A DNA stretch of 64,000 nucleotides from JAUWGC01 sp963753055 (lineage in GTDB: Bacteria; Bacteroidota; Bacteroidia; Bacteroidales; B18-G4): contig CAVWAP010000004.1 of NCBI GenBank assembly GCA_963753055.1, positions 806,001 through 870,000 of the forward strand, written 5' to 3'. The position numbers and the translations under genes were made by a program. Below the pieces are notes generated by a model, which searched no databases, was not told the origin of the DNA, and saw only the letters and a list, made by a program, of their open reading frames with translations. Shown one piece after another: positions 27,350 through 36,279 of the stretch (position 1 is the first letter of the stretch; every line of letters begins with the position of its first letter).

Positions 27350-29395
27350 ATGCGAAGAAGAATTGCTCTTGTTTGTATATTATTTCTGGTACCAGTGATC
27401 TGCTTTAACCAGATTATTGATGAAATAAATAAGATTAATGCAGATAGCCTGCAAGAGGTGCTTCCGGAATTAGAAGGTGTTGATAAGATTAATGCTTTAA
27501 ATAAAATAGCACTATCAGTTAGTTTGAATAATCCTGATAGCACCATCAAAATTGCCAACCAGGTTATAAAAGTGTCAGAGGAATTGGATTATATGAAAGG
27601 TGTTGCCGACGGACATTTCAATTTAGGCAATGCTTATTACATTATGGATAGTTTGAAACTTTCTGTTATCCATAACCTTAGCTCTCTGCGGATTTACGAA
27701 CAATTACCGCCGTCAATCTGGATGGGCGTTGCGCTAAATAACCTGGCATTTTTGAACTGGCTTGTTGGCAGGACAGAGAAGTCTATCGAATATAATAGGC
27801 AACAAACACGAATTTATGATCAACTTGAAGTATCTCTATGGTATAAATGGGGGTCATTGATCGAAACAGCTTATTTTTTCGATGGGATTGGAAGGTATGA
27901 CTCAATATACTATTATTGTGATAGGGCATTTGAATTGGCCAAGAAACATAATGACACCAGCTTCCTGGCTTATACTTATTCTAATTTGTTCAGATTTAAG
28001 CTTCGTCATGCCCAGGCTCATCCTGGGGATAAACAAAAGTTATATCAATGTATATCAATGGGATTAAAAGCCCTTGATCTCAGGGATTATCTGGATATGG
28101 ACCGAATGGGTAACACCATATGGCACCTTTTCATGTATATTCACCTGGCGACGGTTTATATTGAATTAGGATCAGAAGAATCAATGAATACCGGTCTTGA
28201 ATATTTAAATAAGACAGAGCGCATTTATGATACTATCGATTTTAAATATTCTGATATAATAGCAGTATATAAATTGTATGCATCTCTAAGATCAAGGTCC
28301 GGAGATTATGAGAATGCTATCATCTATTATGAGAAGGGTATTGAAGAGTTTGAAAGAAATATCCCTCAGGCAGATAAAACAATATTATATTCCAATATAT
28401 TCTGGGAATTTATCGATAAGAAAATTCTTCAGTCTGTTTATGACAGCCTGTACAGGAATTATGAGAGGCTTGGAAATTTCAGGAAAGCACTTGAATTTCA
28501 TGTTTTGAGGAATAAGATTGAAGGCGAGATTTTTCAGGAAGATCAATCCAACATGATCGCCATGCTGGAAGCAGATTCTGAGAATGAAAAAATTGAAAAG
28601 CAGATGGCAATGCTGGAAAGGGACAAGCAAATAAAAGAATTACAAGTAGCTCAGTCAAGGTACTTCAATCTGGGTATAGGGATTTTATTTGTGATCTCCA
28701 TTCTAATAGGCGTGTTATACTTACGACAGATAAAACTTAAGAATGAATACAAGAGTAGTATACTCGAACAAAAACTTCTTCGGATACAGATGAATCCGCA
28801 CTTTATCTTTAATGCTTTGTCAAGCATCCACAACCTTGTGATCAAAGATAATAAGGATAAAGCCTCAGCTTACCTTGTCAATTTTTCAAAATTGTTGCGT
28901 ACATCACTTGAAAGTTCAATAGAAGACTATGTCTTGTTGGAGGACGAGATCAGTATTATAAAGAGTTACCTTGAGCTGCAACAATTAAGACATGATCATA
29001 AGTTTGACTTTTCTGTTGAGGTTGACCGGGAGATCAACCGGGAGAATACTATCATACCTCCTATGCTCATCCAGCCATTTATAGAAAATTCCATTGAGCA
29101 TGGGATAAAACATAAGCATACCAAAGGTCATGTGAACATCAAGTTTATAAAGGAAAATAAAAAAGTAATCTGTAAAATAAATGATGATGGAATAGGAAGG
29201 GAGAAAGCCATGAATTCCCAGTATGAATTTGAGAAGCATAAATCCCTCGCCACAGGGTTAATCAGGGAAAGAATAAGAATTCTGAACAAAAAATTCCACC
29301 AGAGAATTAAACTCGACATTATTGATAAATACTCGGAAACCGGGCAGGCACTGGGAACATTGGTGCGGCTGGAATTACCGTATATTAGTGATTAG
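27350..29395 (+). CDS. TPR-sensor histidine kinase, LytS/YehU type
   Basis: This 681-residue protein has a signal-like N-terminus (1-20), TPR helices to about 390, a coiled coil (ENEKIEKQMAMLERDKQI), a membrane helix (NLGIGILFVISILIGVLYL, about 440-458), and a His_kinase (PF06580) domain with H484 in MNPHFIFNAL, followed by HATPase (PPMLIQPFIENSIEHGI; NDDGIGR). It should phosphorylate the LytTR regulator encoded 116 bp downstream. The N-terminal half resembles the hybrid kinases of this window (DSLQEVLPELEGVDKINALNKIAL against DSLTEILAELSDTELIDAMNKLAL), so the three sensors share an ancestor although their output domains differ. Confidence 0.92.
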   Translation: MRRRIALVCILFLVPVICFNQIIDEINKINADSLQEVLPELEGVDKINALNKIALSVSLNNPDSTIKIANQVIKVSEELDYMKGVADGHFNLGNAYYIMDSLKLSVIHNLSSLRIYEQLPPSIWMGVALNNLAFLNWLVGRTEKSIEYNRQQTRIYDQLEVSLWYKWGSLIETAYFFDGIGRYDSIYYYCDRAFELAKKHNDTSFLAYTYSNLFRFKLRHAQAHPGDKQKLYQCISMGLKALDLRDYLDMDRMGNTIWHLFMYIHLATVYIELGSEESMNTGLEYLNKTERIYDTIDFKYSDIIAVYKLYASLRSRSGDYENAIIYYEKGIEEFERNIPQADKTILYSNIFWEFIDKKILQSVYDSLYRNYERLGNFRKALEFHVLRNKIEGEIFQEDQSNMIAMLEADSENEKIEKQMAMLERDKQIKELQVAQSRYFNLGIGILFVISILIGVLYLRQIKLKNEYKSSILEQKLLRIQMNPHFIFNALSSIHNLVIKDNKDKASAYLVNFSKLLRTSLESSIEDYVLLEDEISIIKSYLELQQLRHDHKFDFSVEVDREINRENTIIPPMLIQPFIENSIEHGIKHKHTKGHVNIKFIKENKKVICKINDDGIGREKAMNSQYEFEKHKSLATGLIRERIRILNKKFHQRIKLDIIDKYSETGQALGTLVRLELPYISD

Positions 29396-29470
29396 TTGTT
29401 GGTTGTTAGTTGTTGGTTGTTGGTTGTTGGTGAGATAGATGTAGCGTTCATCCTGAGCGTAGCGAAGGAT
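29394..29470. repeat. AGTTGTT/GGTTGTT heptamers and REP-like palindrome
   Basis: Five 7-bp units (29394-29428) begin at the stop codon of the kinase, followed by TCCTGAGCGTAGCGAAGGA (29451-29469). They separate the kinase from its regulator gene. Confidence 0.8.
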
Positions 29471-29511
29471 CTCCTTCGAATTTGTAATATATTTCTTATC
29501 TTTATTACATT

Positions 29512-30252
29512 ATGATCCGTACCCTTATTATCGACGATGAGAAGGATAATCGCCAGTTGATTTCCTATCTGCTGGAAAAACACTTTCCCAATGTAGCTGT
29601 TGTAGGGACCGCGGATGGTGTTGAATCGGGCTTTGAATCCATCGGAAGGTATTCGCCAGACCTGGTATTGCTTGATATTAGAATGGAAGATGGGTTGGCA
29701 TTTGATTTGTTGAATAAGCTCGATCATATTGATTTCAAGATAATATTCATTACGGCATTTGAAGAATATGCTCTGCAGGCCATTAAGTTCAGCGCCCTTG
29801 ATTACTTGCTTAAACCAGTATCACTGCTGGAACTGGAAGCTGCCATTACAAAAGCAGAAAACCAGATGATTAAAGATTTGCATGTTCAGCTGGCCGAATT
29901 AAATAATAACCTTCAGTCCATTAACAATAAACGCATAGTCCTCAGAACGGCGGAAAAACTTCATATCATCCCTGTCCAGAACATTATTCGTTGCGAAGCT
30001 GACCGGAACTATTCGAGGTTCTATTTAGAGAATGGAAAAAGTATTATTGTCTCTCATCCAGTGAAAGAATATGAAAATATGCTGGTCGAGCAGGGCTTTT
30101 TCCGGGTGCATAAATCCCACCTTGTTAACCTGTCCTTCATCGAAGAATATGTGAAATCAGAAGGAGGGAATGTCATATTAACAGATGGCACTTCTATTCC
30201 TGTTGCCGAAAGGAAGAAGAACAGCTTATTATCAATCTTCGGTAGATTATAA
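29512..30252 (+). CDS. LytTR-family response regulator
   Basis: This 246-residue cytoplasmic regulator has a receiver domain with an acidic pocket (IIDDE), phospho-acceptor D55 (DLVLLDIRM) and K in DYLLKPV, a coiled linker (120-140), and a LytTR DNA-binding domain from about 143 (RIVLRTAEKLHIIPVQNII ... FFRVHKSHLVNL). It pairs with the LytS-type kinase just upstream. The next gene encodes a T9SS beta-helix protein, and the gap between them holds two LytTR-like half sites 21 bp apart, so this gene probably controls that cargo. Confidence 0.94.
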   Translation: MIRTLIIDDEKDNRQLISYLLEKHFPNVAVVGTADGVESGFESIGRYSPDLVLLDIRMEDGLAFDLLNKLDHIDFKIIFITAFEEYALQAIKFSALDYLLKPVSLLELEAAITKAENQMIKDLHVQLAELNNNLQSINNKRIVLRTAEKLHIIPVQNIIRCEADRNYSRFYLENGKSIIVSHPVKEYENMLVEQGFFRVHKSHLVNLSFIEEYVKSEGGNVILTDGTSIPVAERKKNSLLSIFGRL

Positions 30253-30268
30253 CTATTTAACAGTCACG

Positions 30269-30307
30269 ATTATCCTGCATCCCATAACGCTGGATAATTT
30301 TTCTTTT
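30269..30307 (+). terminator. Possible terminator after the LytTR regulator gene
   Basis: ATTATCC (30269-30275) pairs with GGATAAT (30292-30298), followed by TTTTTCTTTT. The right arm overlaps a LytTR-like half site, so the symmetry may reflect the operator rather than a terminator. Confidence 0.4.
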
Positions 30308-30357
30308 ACGTTGGGTCATCTCCTCCAAATTGACTTCTAATCTGTTGTATATTATTG
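30286..30357 (+). promoter_or_regulatory. LytTR-type operator and promoter for the third beta-helix gene
   Basis: AACGCTGGA (30286-30294) and TACGTTGGG (30307-30315) are 21 bp apart; the second fits the LytTR consensus [TA][AC][CA]GTTN[AG][TG] at every position. Downstream, TTG (30330-30332) and TATTATTG (30350-30357, one mismatch from TAnnTTTG) form a weak promoter with a short 17-bp spacer. The leader then carries AAAGGAGGA before the ATG at 30375. Confidence 0.55.
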
Positions 30358-30374
30358 ATAAAAAAGGAGGAGTT

Positions 30375-32183
30375 ATGAGGACAATTATACTCTTTATTGT
30401 TTTATTGTTTCCACTTCAGATCATTGCCCAAACACCTGTTCCTCCGGGGCCTGTATCCGGCACCTGGAACCTAAGTGGCTCTCCTTACATGGTGAATGGT
30501 GAAATCTATATTGACCAGGGTTCCTCTCTTACGATCGAACCAGGGGTGCAAGTTCGTTTTACAGGATGGTATAAGTTTATTGTTGATGGATCACTAATAG
30601 CCAATGGAACAGCAACAGACAGTATTTTATTCACTGCTGATGATACAACCACTCGTTGGCATGGGATAAGAATCATACAAAACAGCAGTACGATCAGCGT
30701 GGATTATTGCATTGTGTCATATGGAAGAACTGATATGACTGAGCCTAATTTCCCTGAAAATGCCGGGGGGGGAATATGTATCTATAATTCTCTTGCCGCT
30801 TCCATTGCAATCAGCAATACATCCATAAGGCACAATCAGGCATATTATGGCGGAGGAATTCAATGCGATGGCGCTAATGCGGTAATCGATAATTGCGAAA
30901 TAACATACAATACTTGCCTGGGCAGGGGAGGAGGGATACAATATTATTCAAATTGCAATCCATCGCTCACAAACTCAACACTCTCCTATAATTATGCACC
31001 TAATGGTGGGGGGCTGACTTGTGATGTAGATTGTCAACTGGAAATGATAGGTAATAGGATTATACATAATTCTGCAGACGTCCATGGAGGAGGTATTGAC
31101 ATTTGGGATGCGGGTGGCTTAAATGCAAAAGGTAATCTGTTTGCTTATAACTCAGCACAGTGGGGAGGTGGAATTGCCATATATACTGGCGAAAATTTAG
31201 AATTCTCTGACAATACCATTGCCTATAATGTTGCCACATCGCTTGGACATGGGGGTGGTGTATATTCTTATATATACAATACTCCCAGCTTTACCAGCGA
31301 TATTATTTATTTTAATACACAGTCCGGTTCACCAAACCAGGTTCATCTTATGTTATACGCATTGCCTTCATTCAATTATTGTAATATTGAAGGAGATACG
31401 TCAGCATTTACAGGTCATGGAGGGAGTGGTTTTTCAGGAGTCTATGAAAACTGTATTGATGAAGATCCGCTATTTGAGGACGCCATCAAAAACGTTTTTT
31501 CTTTATCCTGGAATAACTACCCTCATGTGGACAGTACCAGGTCACCATGTATTGATGCCGGGTGTCCGGGTTTACCTGATCCTGACAATACCTGTAATGA
31601 TATCGGGGCTTATATTTTTTACCAACAGTTAGATATTCCCGAAGCCCTGCCACCAGACAGTATCAGTAATTATGGTTTTCTTGCAGCATGGACCAGTGCA
31701 TTTGGAGCACTTGGTTATTATCTTGATATTGCCCTTGATGATGAATTTACAAATATTGTATATGAAGGAATTGAAATTGTGAGTAATACGACATATTTTG
31801 TTGAGGGTCTTAATGGCGGAACGCAATACTATTACAGGGTAAAATCCTATAATAATGCTTTAACCAGTGATTATTCCAACACCCAAATGGCTATAACCCT
31901 TTCGGTTTCCATTGATGAACAAGATATCATTGATGATGTAGTCATTTATCCTAATCCTTTTATAAACTCTACAACATGCTCCTTTACTCTCCACAAGCCC
32001 ACTGATGCTTCCATTATGATTTTTAATTCACAAGGTCAGCTTATAGAAAATATTGAACAGGCGTTTGATCAAGGCGAGCAACAAATTAGATGGAATGTTG
32101 AAGGACTGCCTGCCGGGATATATTACTTCATTATAAGTGATGGAGAAAAAGTACAAAGTGAGAAAATAGTCCTAATGAATTAG
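30375..32183 (+). CDS. Secreted beta-helix protein with Fn3-like and T9SS sorting domains
   Basis: This 602-residue protein has a signal peptide (MRTIILFIVLLFPLQIIAQ), an N-terminal strand region (VSGTWNLSGSPYMVNGEIYIDQG), about eight beta-helix rungs rich in GGGI..NN (80-330), a fibronectin-III-like module (PDSISNYGFLAAWTSA ... YYYRVKSYNN, about 435-510), and a type A sorting domain (IYPNPFINST ... GIYYFIISDG). The start at 30375 was chosen for the Shine-Dalgarno at 30363-30371 and the signal peptide; an upstream in-frame start at 30330 lies in the promoter. It is the presumed output of the LytTR system. No catalytic site was recognised. Confidence 0.9.
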   Translation: MRTIILFIVLLFPLQIIAQTPVPPGPVSGTWNLSGSPYMVNGEIYIDQGSSLTIEPGVQVRFTGWYKFIVDGSLIANGTATDSILFTADDTTTRWHGIRIIQNSSTISVDYCIVSYGRTDMTEPNFPENAGGGICIYNSLAASIAISNTSIRHNQAYYGGGIQCDGANAVIDNCEITYNTCLGRGGGIQYYSNCNPSLTNSTLSYNYAPNGGGLTCDVDCQLEMIGNRIIHNSADVHGGGIDIWDAGGLNAKGNLFAYNSAQWGGGIAIYTGENLEFSDNTIAYNVATSLGHGGGVYSYIYNTPSFTSDIIYFNTQSGSPNQVHLMLYALPSFNYCNIEGDTSAFTGHGGSGFSGVYENCIDEDPLFEDAIKNVFSLSWNNYPHVDSTRSPCIDAGCPGLPDPDNTCNDIGAYIFYQQLDIPEALPPDSISNYGFLAAWTSAFGALGYYLDIALDDEFTNIVYEGIEIVSNTTYFVEGLNGGTQYYYRVKSYNNALTSDYSNTQMAITLSVSIDEQDIIDDVVIYPNPFINSTTCSFTLHKPTDASIMIFNSQGQLIENIEQAFDQGEQQIRWNVEGLPAGIYYFIISDGEKVQSEKIVLMN

Positions 32184-32231
32184 GTGAAACCTATAACATT
32201 TATTAATTAGTATTAATTAAAATTAAAAGCT

Positions 32232-32813
32232 ATGAAACGACTATGCTTATTATTAGTCCTGGGAGCAACCATGATTTTCTCTGGCTGCCAGAAGGATAGC
32301 CCTGAAGAAATCAGCCAGGGTGATCAGTTAGCTCCAGTTCTCAAAGCAACACAGGTTTGGTTTGAAGGAGTCTGTAAGAATGGGAAGATTTTATATTGCG
32401 GAGATATAAAGGAACTTCCCAATGGTATGATACAGGTCATGAATTTTGAATCGGAATGGGAAGACTATTCCAATGATCCGTTGACAACAGGAAAGTCGCA
32501 CTGGGTTGAGAATTTCTTATTTGCTAAAGACGGAAAGAGTTATAAGTTCTGGGGTAAAGCAACTTTAACCACAGAGCATGGAGAATGGGAATACTCAATG
32601 CATGGTTATTCAAATGCAAAAGAAGGCTATATTATTGGTCCTCCCTGTGCCGGACCACCTGTTCCAAGTGAATCTTTCGCATATATTAATGTTGTAGGTA
32701 AATCAGGGGCTGTCAAGGGAATGGTTGGAAAATGGTTTTACTACATGGATTGGTATGGGTTCCCACAAGCATTTGAATGGGAGGTAACAGGCTGGTATAA
32801 GTACGCTCCATAA
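32232..32813 (+). CDS. Lipoprotein of unknown function
   Basis: This 193-residue protein has a lipobox at the end of the signal peptide (MIFSGC), so it should be lipid-anchored. The mature part is a small domain (QVWFEGVCKNGKILYC ... AVKGMVGKWFYYMDWYG) of predicted beta-barrel-like composition with paired cysteines. I do not recognise the family. It follows the third beta-helix gene by 48 bp and could be co-transcribed with it. Confidence 0.75.
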   Translation: MKRLCLLLVLGATMIFSGCQKDSPEEISQGDQLAPVLKATQVWFEGVCKNGKILYCGDIKELPNGMIQVMNFESEWEDYSNDPLTTGKSHWVENFLFAKDGKSYKFWGKATLTTEHGEWEYSMHGYSNAKEGYIIGPPCAGPPVPSESFAYINVVGKSGAVKGMVGKWFYYMDWYGFPQAFEWEVTGWYKYAP

Positions 32814-32848
32814 ATACTTGCCGGCTTCAATATCTTCACGTACCTGGA

Positions 32849-33823
32849 TCAGCCAAATAACTGCTCATAAAACCGTTCTCTGCCCAATGCATTAAGATAA
32901 TCAATTTTTCGTTTTTCGTAAAAATCTTCGGCTTGCCTTCTGTTAAAATACCATACGCAATCAAACAGAATGCTCAGTTTAAATACATCATAAAAATGCC
33001 GCTTTTCATTGTTGTTCAGAGACCTGTGCTTCATATATTCAGTCACAACTTTTTTGGCTTCAGGAAAATTGAACACGTCCTCTGCTTGATAGCGCTTATC
33101 CCAGTCCTTCCAGTTAAATGAGGAAACAAAAGGATCCATCAGGCAAGCCAGGTCATACAAAAGGTATGTATAGTTCGCATCGTCAAAGTCGATGAGGGCC
33201 CTGATTTTTCCATTATGAAAGAGCACATTGGAAAAATGAAAATCACAATGACATATCCCTGTTGGCAGTGATCGTGGGAGAATCAGTATTGAGACTTCCT
33301 GCTTTAACCATAACATCTTATCCCTGGAGTCAGGTGTATTTATCTCTTCAGCCCTCGTTTTGGCTAGATGTACGCATAGTTCAGAATTGTAATTCCATCT
33401 GTATTCTTTATAAAAAGGCCTGTAATTCCTGCTTATGTTTTGCAGGTCGGCAGCCAGCTGTATCAATTGCTTTCTCTGATTTTCAGAAGGGCTTTCAATG
33501 TGCTCACCATGAATAAATTCAAAAATGATATAAGGCTTTTTATTATGTAACCCGACAAATGATCCTTCCGAGTTTCGCTGCGGGGTAGGGCAGGGGTACT
33601 GTCTTGATACAAGGTATTTGATCAGGTTTACTTCAAATAACACTGATTTCAATGGCCGGTTTTCATAATATCTTAAGATATAATTATTGGATGTTGTCTT
33701 TAAGAATATGTTGGTTTGTACAGTTCCTGTTGTTATTGGATGAAAATCAATTAGTTCTCCAAGGTCATAATTTGAAAGTATGGTCAATAGATCGCTCCTG
33801 CTGATATGAGTCTTTACCGCCAC
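32849..33823 (-). CDS. APH-family phosphotransferase (homoserine kinase II / aminoglycoside phosphotransferase type)
   Basis: This 324-residue cytoplasmic kinase fold has a substrate-binding N-lobe (ITTGTVQTNIFLKTT; YILRYYE), a Brenner motif H192-x-D194-x4-N199 (CHCDFHFSNV) and the metal-binding D212-F-D214 (IDFDD). The family phosphorylates small molecules such as homoserine, choline or hydroxylated amino acids; the substrate cannot be told. The start is GTG at 33823, 18 bp after the preceding stop. It is the last gene of a four-gene operon headed by an Xre regulator. Confidence 0.85.
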   Translation of the reverse strand: MAVKTHISRSDLLTILSNYDLGELIDFHPITTGTVQTNIFLKTTSNNYILRYYENRPLKSVLFEVNLIKYLVSRQYPCPTPQRNSEGSFVGLHNKKPYIIFEFIHGEHIESPSENQRKQLIQLAADLQNISRNYRPFYKEYRWNYNSELCVHLAKTRAEEINTPDSRDKMLWLKQEVSILILPRSLPTGICHCDFHFSNVLFHNGKIRALIDFDDANYTYLLYDLACLMDPFVSSFNWKDWDKRYQAEDVFNFPEAKKVVTEYMKHRSLNNNEKRHFYDVFKLSILFDCVWYFNRRQAEDFYEKRKIDYLNALGRERFYEQLFG

Positions 33824-33841
33824 TTAATAATTTTTTTGTCT

Positions 33842-35089
33842 TTATTCTCCTGTACTAAACCAATATGATATTGTTTCAGTCTTAAATTCTACTTGATTTG
33901 CAGATGTTGATTTGATCTTCCAATAATATGTTGTATTTGGCAGCAGGCCTTCAACGGTTTTACTGAATTGTACAACTTGATCTGCCTCTTCCTGTTCGTC
34001 CTCTTTTTTACATTGATAACTCATTGATACACTTATTAATAATGTAATAGCAAGGAGTATTTTCCTTTGCCTCGGGATCCATAACATAAACAGTAGAAAT
34101 GCCGGGAAGAAACACATTATCACATGTTGATTGGCAGTTTTATTGTCCTTGACTTTCACCAGCACAGATTTGTAATCACTGAAATCATTGCTTGTGGAAT
34201 ATGCCAATTCATAAGTACTCTCCGGAAGCCCCTGCCAGCCAAATGTCACTGAGGATGGGCTTAACACTACACCATTTCCGGGACTTTGCAGTTTCACCTG
34301 CGAGAATAACCTGGGGATACCGTAGTTTCTTTTTCCTTTACTTAGCTCTTCCTGCAGGTCAATCAGAAGGTATTCTTCATAATTGTGATAATAAAACAAA
34401 TATACAAGACATTGCTTCAAATCATAAATTACAGAATATTGGGTCGGATATTTCCCTTCCTGATGCGTCGCAGATAAGACAGAACCCATCAGGTAAGGTG
34501 TGGGCTCATTCATATCGCTGAGAATTTCGCTGGCAGCTTCATATCTCCAGCAAGGATACCCTGCCAGGTCAGGATTGGAATGATAGAAGTTTGTCATGAG
34601 CTGATAATCATTTTCTTTGGAGATAATGCTATCACCCTCAACTATAATTGAATGCCCGGAAGAGTCCCCTACAAGGTATTGTGCATTGTATTGATCCTGG
34701 CAATATTGTGCGGAGAAAATGACCAGTGCCTCTTCAAGGTTTTTACACTCCTCAATGATCTTTTGCATAAGAGGTCCGGGATATAGCTCTTTGTTTTCTT
34801 CTGAATAAGGCATTCCAAGGTATGCAACTGAGGAAGCATCCCAAAACAGGCCATGATCATTCATCCCTCCCTGGGGAAAGCCACTTCCCCAGCCAAATTT
34901 AATCCAACCGTGCTTACCACCATCTGCTGGATAGAAAAACACTTTAGGGAAAGGATCTTTCCAGTCCTCGTTACTGCCAGCTAATATGATATCACCTTTA
35001 GCAATGTAAAAAATAGTACATGAGTAGAGCTTAGCTCCGTAAAGCAAAGATGAGATCAATAATATTCTAATGATCCAGGTCCTGAGCAT
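33842..35089 (-). CDS. NTN hydrolase-like (choloylglycine hydrolase / acyltransferase type) exported protein
   Basis: This 415-residue protein has a signal peptide that ends at the candidate nucleophile C24 (LYS|CTIFYIA), followed by features typical of C45/C59 NTN hydrolases (ILAGSNEDW, a GGMNDHGLFWDAS segment). A domain with strands typical of Fn3 follows, interrupted by a hydrophobic segment (CFFPAFLLFMLWIP ... ILLAITLLI) that could anchor it in a membrane. The function is probably amide hydrolysis or acyl transfer outside the cytoplasm; the substrate is unknown. It overlaps the operon plan with 7-bp spacing to the membrane protein upstream. Confidence 0.75.
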   Translation of the reverse strand: MLRTWIIRILLISSLLYGAKLYSCTIFYIAKGDIILAGSNEDWKDPFPKVFFYPADGGKHGWIKFGWGSGFPQGGMNDHGLFWDASSVAYLGMPYSEENKELYPGPLMQKIIEECKNLEEALVIFSAQYCQDQYNAQYLVGDSSGHSIIVEGDSIISKENDYQLMTNFYHSNPDLAGYPCWRYEAASEILSDMNEPTPYLMGSVLSATHQEGKYPTQYSVIYDLKQCLVYLFYYHNYEEYLLIDLQEELSKGKRNYGIPRLFSQVKLQSPGNGVVLSPSSVTFGWQGLPESTYELAYSTSNDFSDYKSVLVKVKDNKTANQHVIMCFFPAFLLFMLWIPRQRKILLAITLLISVSMSYQCKKEDEQEEADQVVQFSKTVEGLLPNTTYYWKIKSTSANQVEFKTETISYWFSTGE

Positions 35090-35096
35090 TGCAGTT

Positions 35097-35507
35097 TTAT
35101 ATTATTTTTTCCTTCCACCCTACAATTGCGGCGGGCAGAATATGCGCCAGGTAAAGCAGGCATGCTGCAATAATTACATCTATTGGCCCTTTCTCAGCCA
35201 GTGCAAATCCATAAATGATCAGAAGCGTGATCACCGTAAATCCACCATATGAATATTTTAAGGCATTGAGTACTACTTGCAGTTGTCGTTCATCAAGGCT
35301 GGTATCTTTTGAATGCGAGAACTTCCAGAGTCCTGTTTTTATATAAGCTTTGATAAAGGAGATAACGAAAAGTATTGCAACAATTCCTCCTGTAATCAAC
35401 AGCCAGACTGGCCAGTTGATATTCTTGCCTGTGTAATAAATGAAAATGACCAGCATTAACATTACGAAGTTAATGACGATCCAGATTTGTCTGTGTTTCC
35501 TGTCCAT
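35097..35507 (-). CDS. Small multi-pass membrane protein (DUF2178-like)
   Basis: This 136-residue protein has four predicted membrane helices, two before and two after a short soluble loop carrying SLDERQLQV. Such proteins often follow a small Xre regulator, as here, where the regulator ends 11 bp upstream. The function is unknown; the pair may form a sensor or stress module. Confidence 0.7.
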   Translation of the reverse strand: MDRKHRQIWIVINFVMLMLVIFIYYTGKNINWPVWLLITGGIVAILFVISFIKAYIKTGLWKFSHSKDTSLDERQLQVVLNALKYSYGGFTVITLLIIYGFALAEKGPIDVIIAACLLYLAHILPAAIVGWKEKII

Positions 35508-35518
35508 TTGTTCTTCTT

Positions 35519-35785
35519 TTAATGGTTATAATCAACTTTTCTTTTTAACTCCATGATCTCCTCGATCATAGGTTTTTGTGGAACTGAAGAGAATATAATC
35601 TCAACGGGTAGTTCCAGTACCTCACTAATCCTGAAAGCAAGATCCAGGCTGGGATTGTACTCCTCCCTTTCAAGGTAACCTACAGTTTGAAAATTGACAC
35701 CAATTTTATCTGCAAGCTCCTTGCGCGACAAACCCTTCTCCTGCCTTAATATGGATATCCTATTGTATATTTTTCTAGACTTCAT
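35519..35785 (-). CDS. Xre-family transcriptional regulator
   Basis: This 88-residue protein has an HTH_3 domain (ILRQEKGLSRKELADKIGVNFQTVGYLEREEYNPSLDLAFRI in overlapping helices) and a short C-terminal helix. The start at 35785 was chosen because a perfect promoter -7 box occupies the six-codon extension upstream; the message would be leaderless or nearly so. A TTGTA(n4)TACAA palindrome over the -33 element suggests autoregulation. It heads a - strand operon with the membrane protein, the NTN hydrolase and the kinase. Confidence 0.88.
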   Translation of the reverse strand: MKSRKIYNRISILRQEKGLSRKELADKIGVNFQTVGYLEREEYNPSLDLAFRISEVLELPVEIIFSSVPQKPMIEEIMELKRKVDYNH

Positions 35786-35789
35786 GCTG

Positions 35790-35820
35790 CAAATATAATA
35801 CATATATTGTAAATATACAA
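35790..35820 (-). promoter_or_regulatory. Consensus promoter with operator for the Xre operon
   Basis: TTG (35818-35820), exactly 20 bp, TATATTTG (35790-35797) on the - strand, a perfect match. The ATG begins 4 nt after the -7 box, implying a leaderless transcript. A near-palindrome TTGTAAATATACAA (35807-35820) overlaps the -33 element. Confidence 0.75.
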
Positions 35821-35879
35821 CAAAAATATTTAAATTTTTTTTAATCTTCGTTATGAAGCCTTAGGATTTTTTTTAGGTT

Positions 35880-36104
35880 TTACTTAACTTCTACCTGGTT
35901 TTTAAATGCCCGGATAAGTCTGTTTTGTCTTCTATTGTGAAAGTACCGGTCAATTGAAAATAAAGGAAGGAATATTATGCAAAATAATGCTAATCCAATG
36001 TAAAGCATCAGGTAGTTTTGTGGAAGTCCTACATATGGTCCAAAAAACCAAAGGGAAAGTGAAATTAATCCTAGGATCCCTGCAGTGTAAATTAGTATTC
36101 TCAT
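35880..36104 (-). CDS. Small two-helix membrane protein
   Basis: This 74-residue protein has two hydrophobic helices (ILIYTAGILGLISLSLWFF and YLMLYIGLALFCIIFLPLF) and a basic tail (HNRRQNRLIRAFKNQ). No family was recognised. A consensus promoter lies about 100 bp upstream, and the leader contains short inverted sequences (CACCTC with GAGG). Confidence 0.6.
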   Translation of the reverse strand: MRILIYTAGILGLISLSLWFFGPYVGLPQNYLMLYIGLALFCIIFLPLFSIDRYFHNRRQNRLIRAFKNQVEVK

Positions 36105-36204
36105 TTTAGTAATTTATAAGTTCAAGTTTAATCACCTCAAAAGGAGAGGGGAAAGAAGTGATCCAAAGCTTTGGGTTAAAATAAGCTGCCCCACTCTCAG
36201 GCCA

Positions 36205-36234
36205 CAAATATAATAACTACAGTGGCTTTGTCAA
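36205..36234 (-). promoter_or_regulatory. Consensus promoter of the small membrane protein gene
   Basis: TTG (36232-36234), 19 bp, TATATTTG (36205-36212) on the - strand. The leader to the ATG at 36104 would be about 95 nt. Confidence 0.65.
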
Positions 36235-36279
36235 GAAGCTATGGCTTAATTTTTTAAAAATAAGTATAATTACTATCAT

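Noticed and set aside
33842..35089. Penicillin/bile-salt resistance function of the NTN hydrolase
   Set aside because: The fold and the candidate nucleophile are visible, but nothing in the sequence identifies the substrate.
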